Below are positions 54,171 to 62,959 of a DNA stretch of 64,000 nt, in pieces. The translations under genes and the position numbers were made by a program. Position 1 is the stretch's first letter. Each line of letters starts with the position of its first letter. The stretch is from assembly GCF_001661965.1 (NCBI RefSeq), contig NZ_LYWZ01000025.1:62001-126000 (forward strand). Reading direction: 5' to 3'. Origin of the DNA: Croceicoccus mobilis. Its GTDB lineage: Bacteria; Pseudomonadota; Alphaproteobacteria; Sphingomonadales; Sphingomonadaceae. Under the pieces are notes generated by a model. The model made no database searches. It saw only the letters and a program-made list of their open reading frames with translations, and had not been told where the DNA came from.

Positions 54171-54949
54171 CCTACGAAACCATCGAAACCGAAACTCGCG
54201 GCGCGGTGACGCTGATCACGCTCAACCGCCCCAAGGCTCTGAACGCGCTCAACACGCAGGTACTGGCCGATCTGACCAGTGCTTTCGCTGCGTTCGAAGC
54301 GGATGACAGCCAGCTTTGCGCGGTCATCACCGGTAGCGGCGAAAAGGCCTTTGCCGCTGGTGCGGATATCAAGGAGATGTCGGAAAAGCCGGCGGCGGAC
54401 TTCTACAAGGAAGACTTCTTCGCCGGCTGGACGTCCGATGTCGTCAAGAAGACGCGCAAGCCGTGGATCGCAGCGGTCAACGGTTTCGCGCTGGGCGGCG
54501 GTTGTGAACTGGCCATGATGGCCGATTTCATCATCGCGTCCGACAATGCCAAATTCGGCCAGCCCGAGATCAAGCTGGGCGTTGCCCCCGGCATGGGCGG
54601 TTCGCAGCGCCTGACCCGCGCCATCGGCAAGTCAAAGGCCATGGAGATGTGCCTGACGGGCCGGATGATGGACGCTGAAGAGGCCGAGCGCAGCGGCCTT
54701 GTCGCCCGCGTCGTGCCGCTGGCGGATCTGCTGGACGATGCGATGAAGACGGCAGCGACGATCGCGTCAATGCCGCCGCTGGCCGCGATGATGAACAAGG
54801 AAATGGTCAACACCGCTTTCGAAACGACGCTGGATCAGGGCCTGATCGCGGAGCGTCGCATGTTCCAGGTGCTGACCTCGACCGAGGACAAGGCCGAAGG
54901 CATGGCTGCCTTTGTCGAGAAGCGTGAAGGGAAGTGGAAGGGGCGCTGA
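54167..54949 (+). CDS. Enoyl-CoA hydratase, probably methacrylyl-CoA hydratase
   Basis: A 260-residue crotonase-fold hydratase starting at 54167 ([14 protein letters not shown]). The oxyanion-hole segments [11 protein letters not shown] and [14 protein letters not shown], with catalytic Glu, and the second Glu in [19 protein letters not shown] are all present. In this operon it most likely hydrates methacrylyl-CoA to 3-hydroxyisobutyryl-CoA. Its ATG overlaps the hydrolase stop. Confidence 0.94.
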   Translation: MTYETIETETRGAVTLITLNRPKALNALNTQVLADLTSAFAAFEADDSQLCAVITGSGEKAFAAGADIKEMSEKPAADFYKEDFFAGWTSDVVKKTRKPWIAAVNGFALGGGCELAMMADFIIASDNAKFGQPEIKLGVAPGMGGSQRLTRAIGKSKAMEMCLTGRMMDAEEAERSGLVARVVPLADLLDDAMKTAATIASMPPLAAMMNKEMVNTAFETTLDQGLIAERRMFQVLTSTEDKAEGMAAFVEKREGKWKGR

Positions 54950-54989
54950 GCGCTTCTCCATCCAGACGAAACACACCGGGAGAGTATTC

Positions 54990-55859
54990 ATGAAAATTGC
55001 CTTCATCGGTCTTGGCAACATGGGCGGCGGGATGGCCGCGAACCTGGCCAGGGCCGGGCATGAGGTCAGCGCCTTCGACCTTTCGGAAGATGCGCTCGCT
55101 CGCGCAAAAGAAGCCGGATGCGCGACTTTCACTTCTGCCAGGGAAGCGGTGAAGGGCGCGGAAGCGGTCGTATCCATGCTGCCCAACGGCAAGATCGTCG
55201 ATGCAGTCTATGATTCTGACGTCATCGGCCACGCGCCTTCTTCGGCGCTGCTGATCGATTGTTCGACCATTGATGTCGCCACCGCTCGCAAGGTAATGGA
55301 TGCGGCCAAGGCGGCAGGCCACGACATGGTCGATGCCCCCGTTTCGGGCGGCATCGCGGCGGCCAATGGCGGCACGCTGACCTTTATGGTCGGCGGCAGC
55401 GAAGAGGCGTTCGCTCGCGCCGAGGTCGTGCTTGGCCCGATGGCAAAGGCCGTCATTCGCGCCGGCGAAGCCGGGGCAGGGCAGGTTGCCAAGATGTGCA
55501 ACAACATGCTGCTCGCCTGCCACATGATCGGCACGGCAGAGGCTCTGAAGCTCGCTGACCGCAACGGTCTCGATATGGAGAAATTCTACGAGATCAGTTC
55601 AAAGTCGACCGGCTATTGCTGGTCCTTGAACGACTACACGCCCGTTGCCGGCGTCGGTGCGTCGAGCCCTGCCGATAACGGCTATGCGGGCGGATTCGCA
55701 ACGGCGCTGATGCTCAAGGACTTGCGCCTTGCCATGGATGCAGCCGATCGCAGCGGCGCCAAGGTCGATCTGGGGCGCAAGGCCTGCGAACTTTACGAAG
55801 CTGCCGATGCCGCGGGGCTGGGCGGCAAGGATTTCGGCTCGATATTCGAGACGCTTTGA
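54990..55859 (+). CDS. mmsB: 3-Hydroxyisobutyrate dehydrogenase
   Basis: It oxidises 3-hydroxyisobutyrate to methylmalonate semialdehyde with NAD. The 289-residue protein starts at ATG 54990 (MKIAFIGLGNMGGGMAANLA), with the NAD motif, the substrate segment DAPVSGGIAAANGGTLTFMV, and the catalytic Lys in GQVAKMCNNMLLACHM. It completes the set needed from isobutyryl-CoA to propionyl-CoA and ends the run; a PilZ gene converges 4 bp later. Confidence 0.97.
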   Translation: MKIAFIGLGNMGGGMAANLARAGHEVSAFDLSEDALARAKEAGCATFTSAREAVKGAEAVVSMLPNGKIVDAVYDSDVIGHAPSSALLIDCSTIDVATARKVMDAAKAAGHDMVDAPVSGGIAAANGGTLTFMVGGSEEAFARAEVVLGPMAKAVIRAGEAGAGQVAKMCNNMLLACHMIGTAEALKLADRNGLDMEKFYEISSKSTGYCWSLNDYTPVAGVGASSPADNGYAGGFATALMLKDLRLAMDAADRSGAKVDLGRKACELYEAADAAGLGGKDFGSIFETL

Positions 55860-55863
55860 TCCG

Positions 55864-56181
55864 TTAACGGGGGCGGCGGCCTGTGCGCAGGTCCGCCGCC
55901 GTCCGCGTCAGGTGGTCGAGCACCATCGCATGCAGCGGGCGCAGGAACTCGATCCCGTAGAACGATCCTTCCTGCCAGCAGACCTTTGCGGCGAAGGGAT
56001 TGAGATGGCCGAAAGTCAGCGTCAGCTCCGCGCCCACCGGCAACGGGTGCAGGCGGTCGAGCAGGCGGCAGCCCTTGGCCGAAAGATCGACGATCAGCGC
56101 GCCACGCTCTCCACCACCGTTCTGCAGGCGATATATGCCGTGCAGCGAAACCCGAGAGCGATCCTCGATTCGCAGATTCAT
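55864..56181 (-). CDS. PilZ domain protein (small)
   Basis: A 105-residue single-domain protein: MNLRIEDRSRVSLHGIYRL gives an RxxR-like basic start, and IVDLSAKGCRLLDRLHPLPV carries the [DN]xSxxG motif (DLSAKG) of the c-di-GMP pocket. The remaining strands include AKVCWQEGSFYGIEFLRPL. It is a better-kept PilZ than the one at 20826-21173. Its role is unknown. Confidence 0.82.
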   Translation of the reverse strand: MNLRIEDRSRVSLHGIYRLQNGGGERGALIVDLSAKGCRLLDRLHPLPVGAELTLTFGHLNPFAAKVCWQEGSFYGIEFLRPLHAMVLDHLTRTAADLRTGRRPR

Positions 56182-56314
56182 TGATTACCCACCCTTTTCG
56201 ATACCGGAATGAGTTACCGCGATATTAGGAAAGAAATCGTTTAAATTGCGCAGTTCACGCAATTTTGACGGCAATCGCCGGACCGTTTGCGTAAAAACGG
56301 CCCGGCGCATAGGC

Positions 56315-56752
56315 TTACTCTTCTGCTTTGGCCTTATCCCACTCTGCGATCTTTGCCGCCGCGGTTGTGGGACCTTCGACGATGATATCCTCATGATCGG
56401 CGATCACCGTGGGCCAGGCTTCGAAAGCGTCTTTCGGCACGCCCAGTTTTTCACGCGCGGCCTTGGCCTTGTCGCCATATTCCTCCTTCCACGGCGGAGA
56501 AATCACGACCAGCATCCAGCCTGCGCCCTGCTGGTGGAAGTAATAGGTCTCGACGGGGATCTCGGCTTCGGCGAACACCTTGTCGCGTATCGCCATCATG
56601 CGGACCGCTTCCTCCATCTTGCCCGGCGCGAACTTGTAAAGCGTGATGATCGGCGAATCGTCCAGCGATTGCGCAATGGCAGGCTGCCCCCCGGCGACCA
56701 GCGCGGCGGCGCAGGCTGTAAGGGCAATGCGGCGGATATGTTTACGGATCAT
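56315..56752 (-). CDS. Small secreted protein of unknown function
   Basis: A 145-residue protein from ATG 56752, with a strong AGGGGGA ribosome-binding site. The signal peptide reads MIRKHIRRIALTACAAALVA and is cut near AIAQ. The mature domain (SPIITLYKFAPGKMEEAVRM, VETYYFHQQGAGWMLVVISP) looks like a ferredoxin-like alpha/beta fold, perhaps of dimeric alpha-beta barrel type, but no family is firmly recognised. Confidence 0.75.
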   Translation of the reverse strand: MIRKHIRRIALTACAAALVAGGQPAIAQSLDDSPIITLYKFAPGKMEEAVRMMAIRDKVFAEAEIPVETYYFHQQGAGWMLVVISPPWKEEYGDKAKAAREKLGVPKDAFEAWPTVIADHEDIIVEGPTTAAAKIAEWDKAKAEE

Positions 56753-56846
56753 GGTTTCCCCCTTGGGTTTCGGCACATGGCCGATGGCGCGACCCGATAC
56801 GGGGAATGAACTGCCGTCATGCGGCATAAAGTTTTGTTGAATACCC

Positions 56847-56875
56847 CCCGGTGCCGCGACCATGCGCGCACCGGG
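56847..56875. terminator. Hairpin downstream of the Mur-ligase-like gene
   Basis: A perfect 8-bp stem, CCCGGTGC (56847-56854) and GCACCGGG (56868-56875), about 33 bp beyond the stop of the minus-strand gene ending at 56908. No strong T-run. Confidence 0.35.
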
Positions 56876-56907
56876 CTAATTGTTCAAATTATAATAAACT
56901 ACAAAAG

Positions 56908-58521
56908 TTAGAGAAGTCTTTTTTCTTCAAGCAGATCAGGAAGATCATTCGCGTAAAGAATTACGTCCTCGGGCTTCGCCTCGGTCTTAAGCGCATTGCG
57001 CGCGTCCGCGAAGCTCGCAACTTCGTGCGCAGGCTTACCGTTCTGCGCCAAAGCGGCGGTGAAACTCGCTATACGTGAAGGGTTCACGGCATAGACGATA
57101 TCGGCAAGCCCGGCGGAATATTCGCCCAGCTTAGCGTGGACGCGGTCATGCTCCATGCCCAGTTCGGCGACGCCGGGCGTCACAAGGATCGCGCGACCGC
57201 CGCGCTGTTTTGCCAGTTCAGCCGCGACCGCCACGGCATTGCGGAAGCCGGTCTCGTTCGCGTTATAGGCATCGTCCAGCACCAGCGCCTCACCAGGGCT
57301 TTCGCGCTTTTGCAGCCGGTGGGGGACCTGCTCGACATCGGGCGTTACCAGCGGGATGCGTTCGGCGATCGTGTGGTCGATGACGGCAGCCATCGCGACG
57401 GCAAGCGCCGAGTTGGTGATGTTGTGCTCACCCAGCAGCGGCAGCTCATAGCGGATGGTCCCAAAGCTTTCGCCGTCGACGCGGCGATCCTCGAGCTCGA
57501 TCACCCAGTCGGCATCCTCCAGCGTGGCGGAATTGATGCGAATGTCGGCGTCCTGCTCGGGACCAACGGTGACAACCTGTCCCGGATAGCGTTCGGCAAG
57601 GCCGCGAAAGGGGGCGTAGTCCATGACCTGCGTCGCGACGACGGCGATGCCTTCATTGGCGCACACGGCCTCGACCAGTTCGGACTTCGCCTTGGCAATG
57701 TTCTCGACCGATCCGAAACGTTCGGTGTGCGCATCGCCGATGGCGGTGACAATGCCGTAATCGGGCTTAACGAACTTGCACAGCCGCGCGACCGATCCGA
57801 TACCATAGGCCCCCATTTCGGCGATGAAGAAACGGTGGCTCCACTGCAGGCGCTCGCGGATGTGGCGGGTGAGGCCGAGCACCGTGTTGATCGACCCGCG
57901 CGAATAAAAAACGGGGCCGGACACGCCCAGCACCTCGGCAAAGATATGCTTGGTTGTCGTCTTGCCAAAGCTGCCGGTGATGCCGATGCGGATGGGGTCC
58001 AGCCGCGCCAGCTTGGCCTTCGCTTCGTCGATATAGGCTTCGTTCACCCGGTTCTGGATCGGCTGCAGCATGCCATTGGCCAGGATCAGCGCCAGCGGCG
58101 GCAACTGGATCGCGACCAGCGCCTGTATCGGCCCCATCGAGGCAAGCAGGACCGACAGGATCGAGATCAGTGCCGCGACATTGCGGATGCGCCGTGCCCG
58201 CTCCGTCAGGGCGAGGGGCTTCTTGTAGGTGTAGAGACGCTCTTTCCAGCCGATCGCGGCCAGAACCGCGCCCGACACGATGACCGCGACGACGAAAATA
58301 CCGGCGACAGCGGGCTCGCCCGTCGAAAGAACGGCGATAAGCAACAGCACCAGCAGGACCAGGCTGGCCTTTACGTCATAAAGCCGGACCCGGAAAATCG
58401 CGGCTGCAAAACGCTTTGCGTCATATTCCTCCTGCTGGAAATAGGTGAGCAGCGTATGCAGGCGCACCCAGACCAGCCAGCCGAAGCCAAGCGCGAAGAG
58501 AAGGATGGCGGCGAAGATCAT
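56908..58521 (-). CDS. Membrane-anchored Mur-ligase-like protein
   Basis: A 537-residue ATP-dependent ligase related to MurF but with a different N-terminus. Residues 1-150 hold about four hydrophobic segments (near 2-20, 52-67, 71-91 and 114-147) in place of the UDP-MurNAc-binding domain. The Mur core starts near residue 178 with the P-loop GSFGKTTTKH. It keeps IAKAKSEL (the carbamoylated-Lys region), the HNITNSALA region, and DDAYNANETGFRNAVA of MurF. It therefore should ligate an amino acid or dipeptide to a membrane-located acceptor; the substrate is unknown. Its ATG overlaps the hydrolase stop by 4 bp, and a Ddl-like gene is divergent. Confidence 0.85.
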   Translation of the reverse strand: MIFAAILLFALGFGWLVWVRLHTLLTYFQQEEYDAKRFAAAIFRVRLYDVKASLVLLVLLLIAVLSTGEPAVAGIFVVAVIVSGAVLAAIGWKERLYTYKKPLALTERARRIRNVAALISILSVLLASMGPIQALVAIQLPPLALILANGMLQPIQNRVNEAYIDEAKAKLARLDPIRIGITGSFGKTTTKHIFAEVLGVSGPVFYSRGSINTVLGLTRHIRERLQWSHRFFIAEMGAYGIGSVARLCKFVKPDYGIVTAIGDAHTERFGSVENIAKAKSELVEAVCANEGIAVVATQVMDYAPFRGLAERYPGQVVTVGPEQDADIRINSATLEDADWVIELEDRRVDGESFGTIRYELPLLGEHNITNSALAVAMAAVIDHTIAERIPLVTPDVEQVPHRLQKRESPGEALVLDDAYNANETGFRNAVAVAAELAKQRGGRAILVTPGVAELGMEHDRVHAKLGEYSAGLADIVYAVNPSRIASFTAALAQNGKPAHEVASFADARNALKTEAKPEDVILYANDLPDLLEEKRLL

Positions 58522-59294
58522 GCGGCCGTTCCTTCATCGGATGCTGTGACCGGCAGGCCTTCCTTGATGGCCAGCGCAATCTGGTGCCTTCCTCGGTCGA
58601 GGATCGAGATATGGTCGAGGAAGGGCATTTCGACATAGCGCGCGCCGGGGATGCCGTGCGCGATTTTGCGGCCCACTTCGGGCGGGGTGTCGGTATCCTG
58701 CGCGCCATAGATCAGCGTGGTCGGCACGATAATGCCCGAAAGCTCGTTGGTCTGATCCTCGTTCACCGTGGCGGTAAAGATGTCGCGCATCCCGCTTTCC
58801 CGGCTGGCAACATAGTCGATGGATCCAAATTTCTTTTCCAGTTCAATCAGTTCAGCTTCATTTTTGGCCTGGGCTTTCAGCTTCTGGAACTGGTTGGAAC
58901 GCCGCTTGCGCTTGTATTTTTCCCAGCCCGAAATCTCACGCGGGACGCCGGCGCCGGCGACGATGATCAGCCGTTCTATCAAGCCGGGGCTGCGCCGGGC
59001 GAGCCGCAGGCCAATGCGCCCGCCAAGGCTGTGCCCGACCCATGTGCACAGGTCGAAGCCAAGATCGTCGGCCATGTGGCGCGCCATGTAATCGGCGTAT
59101 TCCACCGTTCCCCATGCATCACCCGGCCTCTCGGACTTGCCGAAGCCGGGCAGATCGAACAGGTAGGCATCGATGAGGGGCGCAAGCGCCTCGGCAACCG
59201 GGATGAAGTCGCGGTGGGTTCGGCCCCAGCCATGGCCGAAAGCTACCTTTGGCGCACCCGGTGTGCCGATCCGAATATGGTGGGGAGGCTTCAT
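58518..59294 (-). CDS. Alpha/beta hydrolase
   Basis: A 258-residue alpha/beta-fold hydrolase from ATG 59294 with a GAAGGG ribosome-binding site. Features are the oxyanion segment FGHGWGRTHRD, the nucleophile elbow GHSLGG (Ser89), an Asp region in YGAQDTDTPPEVGR and His in PFLDHISILDRG. A cap region rich in Lys/Glu (KYKRKRRSNQFQKLKAQAKN) may bind an anionic substrate. It is translationally coupled to the Mur-like ligase and divergent by 90 bp from the Ddl-like gene. Substrate unknown. Confidence 0.88.
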   Translation of the reverse strand: MKPPHHIRIGTPGAPKVAFGHGWGRTHRDFIPVAEALAPLIDAYLFDLPGFGKSERPGDAWGTVEYADYMARHMADDLGFDLCTWVGHSLGGRIGLRLARRSPGLIERLIIVAGAGVPREISGWEKYKRKRRSNQFQKLKAQAKNEAELIELEKKFGSIDYVASRESGMRDIFTATVNEDQTNELSGIIVPTTLIYGAQDTDTPPEVGRKIAHGIPGARYVEMPFLDHISILDRGRHQIALAIKEGLPVTASDEGTAA

Positions 59295-59384
59295 GCCGCC
59301 CTTCTTACAGCGCCGATTGTGGTGCACAAGACAGGTGAGCGTTGCCCTGTGGGCGATGTGCGACAAGAGTTGGGGATTACGTGA

Positions 59385-60566
59385 ATGGATCAGGCCGTCG
59401 ATAATGCGCTGGGAAGCAGGCTGCGGGTCGCCGTGCTGTTCGGCGGGGCGAGCCAGGAGCATGATGTCTCGGTCGTGTCCGCGCATCAGCTGATGGATGC
59501 AGCCGACGTGCGCCGGGTCGAGATCGTGCCTGTCTACACCGATTTCGAAAACCGCTTTTTCTCCGCTCCTTTCCTGCGCGATATCAGGCGGTTCAAGCCC
59601 AAACCGTCGGGCGCTCCCGAAGTGATCTTCCGCTGGAGCGAGCGCGGCCCGGTCATGCAGGAGCTGGTCTCTGGCGATCAGACACCGATCGATTGCGTGC
59701 TGCCCGTGTTCCACGGCCCGTTCGGTGAAGACGGACGGCTACAGGGCCATTTCGAGCTACTGGGCATTCCCGTCACCGGCTTCGCCGCCGGGTCCAGCGC
59801 GATGGCCATGCGCAAGGACGCGACCAAGGCGCTGGTGAAATTGGCAGGCGTTAACGTCCTCGATCACGTCACCGCGAACCGCGCGAAACTTGCCAATCCC
59901 AAGGCGCTGGTGGCCGAGGTCGAGGCCAAGGTTGGCCTGCCCGCGATTGTGAAGCCGGCCAATCTGGGCAGTTCCATTGGCGTGGGTCTTGCCAAGACGG
60001 CTCAGGATCTGCCTGCGCTGGTCGCCTATGTGCTGGCGCAGGACAATCTCGCCATTATCGAGCCGCAGGTTCAGAACCTTGTCGAATATAATATCGCCAT
60101 GCGCTGGGATGCAGCGACGCAGGATGTAAAGCTATCCGCGATAGAGCGGCCCAAGAGCGGCGCTGAACTGCTTGATTTCAAGGAGAAATATCTGTCTTCA
60201 GGCGGCGGCACGAAGGGGGCTTTCCTCCCGTCCGAAGGCATGCTTTCGCTGACACGCGACATCAATCCCGACCTGCCGCCCGAGATGAAGGCGACGATCC
60301 ACGATTACGCCCGCCGCGCCTTTGTCACGCTTGGTCATCGCGGCGCACCGCGCATCGACTTCATGTCGAATCGCGAAACGGGGGAGATCTGGTTCAATGA
60401 AATCAACGCCATCCCCGGCAGCTATGGCTTTTTCCTGTGGGAAGCGGCGGAAGAGCCGCTGCTGTTCCCCGAACTCGTCCAGCACCTGATCGAGGAAGCA
60501 CTTGCGGGAAGCGTGAAGCGGTTCGACGATCCAGTGCCGCAGGGCGCCTATCTGCTGCCGCGCTAA
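59385..60566 (+). CDS. D-alanine--D-alanine ligase-like ATP-grasp protein
   Basis: A 393-residue ATP-grasp ligase similar to Ddl. It shows GGASQEHDVSVVSAHQLMDA (Ddl has GGRSAEHEVSL), PVFHGPFGEDGRLQGHFELL, VKPANLGSSIGVGLAKT and NEINAIPGSYGFFLWEA. The protein is longer than the 300-310 residue DdlB and lies outside a dcw cell-wall cluster. Either this is a second, DdlA-like D-Ala-D-Ala ligase or a ligase that makes another dipeptide for the divergent Mur-like protein. Starts at ATG 59385; the C-terminus ends AYLLPR. Confidence 0.9.
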   Translation: MDQAVDNALGSRLRVAVLFGGASQEHDVSVVSAHQLMDAADVRRVEIVPVYTDFENRFFSAPFLRDIRRFKPKPSGAPEVIFRWSERGPVMQELVSGDQTPIDCVLPVFHGPFGEDGRLQGHFELLGIPVTGFAAGSSAMAMRKDATKALVKLAGVNVLDHVTANRAKLANPKALVAEVEAKVGLPAIVKPANLGSSIGVGLAKTAQDLPALVAYVLAQDNLAIIEPQVQNLVEYNIAMRWDAATQDVKLSAIERPKSGAELLDFKEKYLSSGGGTKGAFLPSEGMLSLTRDINPDLPPEMKATIHDYARRAFVTLGHRGAPRIDFMSNRETGEIWFNEINAIPGSYGFFLWEAAEEPLLFPELVQHLIEEALAGSVKRFDDPVPQGAYLLPR

Positions 60567-61060
60567 CCGCCTGCTTTCCACCAGGCGTCGATGGTGAAGC
60601 CGGGGACGGCTTCGCTCTCGACATAGCCGCCATGATACATGTCCATCACGATCTCATGCGTGGTGTCGGGGCAGGCCACTTCGAAATAATCGACGATATT
60701 GCCGTATGGGCCGGTCCCGCCGCTGCTCAACCGGCGATAGGCGGGCGGGCGGTTGTCACTACAGCGCAGGGCGTCGAGATATTGCGCTTCGCCCTCGGGC
60801 ATGGTGGTGCGCACCGGGTTGTCCGCGGTGCCGAGCGGGTGGGCCTGCGCCGCCTCTATCGCGGTATTCAATTCAACCCCGCTCATCATGGATTCGCCCG
60901 ACGCCATTGCGGCAAGCATGCGCGCGAACTGATCCTGCGAGATCGTGCCGTCCCCCTCGTCGGTGATGGCTTCGGCTTCGACCGAATCCTGCGCCTGCAA
61001 TGGCGTGCCAGTCGAACCGAGCAGGGCGGCGGCCATGAAAGCTGTGAATTTGCGCCCCAA
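60563..61060 (-). CDS. Secreted protein with degenerate EF-hand-like loop
   Basis: A 165-residue protein from TTG 61060, chosen because GGGGGAATAAA lies directly upstream and the start gives a normal signal peptide (MGRKFTAFMAAALLGSTG, cut near LQAQ). The mature part has DEGDGTISQDQFARML, close to an EF-hand but lacking several Asp ligands, and a Cys pair (LRCSDN and FEVACPD). No enzyme family is recognised. Its stop overlaps the end of the Ddl-like gene by 4 bp (convergent). Confidence 0.75.
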   Translation of the reverse strand: MGRKFTAFMAAALLGSTGTPLQAQDSVEAEAITDEGDGTISQDQFARMLAAMASGESMMSGVELNTAIEAAQAHPLGTADNPVRTTMPEGEAQYLDALRCSDNRPPAYRRLSSGGTGPYGNIVDYFEVACPDTTHEIVMDMYHGGYVESEAVPGFTIDAWWKAGG

Positions 61061-61132
61061 TTTATTCCCCCATTCGAATTCATGGCGGGCTTTGATCTTT
61101 CGTCGGCCCGTGTCCGACGCTAGCGTCCCCCC

Positions 61133-62119
61133 ATGATCAAGTCACAGAAAATCGTTTCAATCGATGTCGGCGGCACCAATGCCCGTTTTGCCATTGCCGA
61201 GGTTTCCGCCGGGAGAGTGGAGCATCTGGGCGAGCCCGTTACCTTTGCCACGGGCGGCGTGTCGGGTCTTGCAGCGGCATGGCAGCGTTTTGCCGAGGCG
61301 CAGGACGAGCCGCTGCCGCGCGCGGCAGGCATTGCCGTTGCAGCGCCGCTGGGTGATGAGGAGATCCGCTTCACCAATTCGCACTGGGTTATCCGTCCCG
61401 CCACCATCGCGCAGGACGTTGGCCTCGACGATTTCGTGCTGATCAATGATTTCGAGGCGGTCGGCCATGCCGTCGCCCGCGCCAACGAACATTTCTTCGA
61501 GCATCTGGCAGGGCCTGACGTGCCGCTTCCCGATCACGGCGTCACCTCGATCGCCGGGCCGGGAACGGGTCTGGGTGTCGCGCAGCTATGGCATGACGGG
61601 GCAGGGGGCTATCGGGTCCAGCCGACCGAGGGCGGGCATATAGGCTTTTCGCCGGAGGACCGGGTTGAGGAGAAGATCCTGTCCCACGTGCGCGAGGTAT
61701 TTCCCCGCGTTTCGATCGAACGCATGTGTTCGGGCCCCGCCATCATCCAGATCGCCGAGGCCATCGCCAAGATCGAGAACCTACCCATGCCCTCGGGCGA
61801 CGATCGTGAGCTTTGGCTCTCGGCCATCACCGGCAGCGATCCGGTCGCGGTGAAGGCGTGCGAACGTTTCTGTATGATCCTGGGGGCGGCAGCTGGTGAT
61901 TTCGCGCTGGCGCATGGTGCCAATGCGGTCGTGATCGCGGGCGGGCTGGGGCTAAGGCTGAAAGACCGGCTGACCGATCCCGGCTTTGCCGAACGTTTCG
62001 TTTACAAGGGCAGGTTCAAAGGCCTGATGGAGAAGATCCCCGTCAAGCTCATCACCCATCCGCAGCCCGGCCTGTTTGGGGCTGCTGCGGCCTTTGCACA
62101 GGCGCATTGTCCCGCGTGA
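61133..62119 (+). CDS. glk: Glucokinase
   Basis: A ROK-independent, E. coli-type glucokinase (328 residues) phosphorylating glucose with ATP. Motifs: SIDVGGTNARFAIAEV (phosphate loop), INDFEAVGHAVARAN with the catalytic Asp, GPGTGLGVAQLWHDG, EGGHIGFSP for glucose binding and GAAAGDFALAHGANAVVIAG. The 3' end overlaps the convergent membrane-protein gene by 68 bp. Confidence 0.95.
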   Translation: MIKSQKIVSIDVGGTNARFAIAEVSAGRVEHLGEPVTFATGGVSGLAAAWQRFAEAQDEPLPRAAGIAVAAPLGDEEIRFTNSHWVIRPATIAQDVGLDDFVLINDFEAVGHAVARANEHFFEHLAGPDVPLPDHGVTSIAGPGTGLGVAQLWHDGAGGYRVQPTEGGHIGFSPEDRVEEKILSHVREVFPRVSIERMCSGPAIIQIAEAIAKIENLPMPSGDDRELWLSAITGSDPVAVKACERFCMILGAAAGDFALAHGANAVVIAGGLGLRLKDRLTDPGFAERFVYKGRFKGLMEKIPVKLITHPQPGLFGAAAAFAQAHCPA

Positions 62120-62858
62120 GGCGGGTGAACCAGTCGCTTTCGATGATCGCATAATCGCGGCGCTGCGCCGCGGTCATGCTGCCGCGGCGAACCACGCTGG
62201 TCGCCAATGCGGCCAGTGCGGAAATCGCGAAGAGTTCGCCCCCGTCTTCCAGCATGCCGAGAGGCACGTCGAGGCGCGGATCGACGAAATGACGCATGCC
62301 GACATGGAATGCGTCCATGATGATCGAGAAAAAGGCGAAGATGGCGAACATCGTCGTCACCGCCCATAGCTCGCGCTTCACATGGTCTTCTGCGGTGACA
62401 AGGGCCCATAGCATCGCCGCGCCGGCCGCGATGCAGACCGCGATCATGAAAACCGGCTCACCATAATCGGGATTGGGGGGATAGAGCATCTCGCCCGCCG
62501 CCTCATGCCACTGCATGCTGCCGTCGAATGCCATATAGATCAGCAGCAATGCCGGCAGCATGAGTTTTCCGCATCTCTCACCCGCGGCGCGGAAGATATA
62601 GACCACTGCGGCCAGCGTGAGCAGCACCGTTTCCCAGAATTCCGAAACGCTGCCCTCTGCATCGATATGCAGGAAGACGAGTTCATTGCCCGTCTGCGCC
62701 GCATATTCGATCGAATAGATGTGGAGCATGATCAGCATGGCGCTGATGAACATGAAGTTCCGGCCAGGCCAGTTCCGGCAGGCGATGCCCGCTTCGCGCA
62801 GGCCTGTCCAGGCGCCGAACCAGCCCCATCGAATGAAATTTTCCGCCATTGTCTTCAT
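62052..62858 (-). CDS. Polytopic membrane protein of unknown function
   Basis: A 268-residue protein with about six to seven hydrophobic segments, for example FMFISAMLIMLHIYSIEYAA, FWETVLLTLAAVVYIF and VFMIAVCIAAGAAMLWAL. Conserved-looking polar spots in the membrane region include FDGSMQWHEAAGE and MDAFHVGMRHFVD, several His and Asp residues that could bind a metal or haem. No named family. The last 23 codons lie antisense to the end of glk; the hydrophobic pattern and codon periodicity argue that it is real. Confidence 0.8.
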   Translation of the reverse strand: MKTMAENFIRWGWFGAWTGLREAGIACRNWPGRNFMFISAMLIMLHIYSIEYAAQTGNELVFLHIDAEGSVSEFWETVLLTLAAVVYIFRAAGERCGKLMLPALLLIYMAFDGSMQWHEAAGEMLYPPNPDYGEPVFMIAVCIAAGAAMLWALVTAEDHVKRELWAVTTMFAIFAFFSIIMDAFHVGMRHFVDPRLDVPLGMLEDGGELFAISALAALATSVVRRGSMTAAQRRDYAIIESDWFTRLTRDNAPVQRPQQPQTGRAADG

Positions 62859-62959
62859 GAAATCGTAACATAATCGTGATCCCCGCCCCCAGCAATTGCG
62901 CGAAAGGTGAGAGCGGGAACCTGACGAAATTTTTCACGATTACATCGGCTGGAATAATC

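Noticed and set aside
57136-58638. 500-codon plus-strand frame opposite the Mur-like ligase gene
   Set aside because: His/Asp/Arg-rich translation typical of an antisense shadow; the minus strand has clear Mur motifs.
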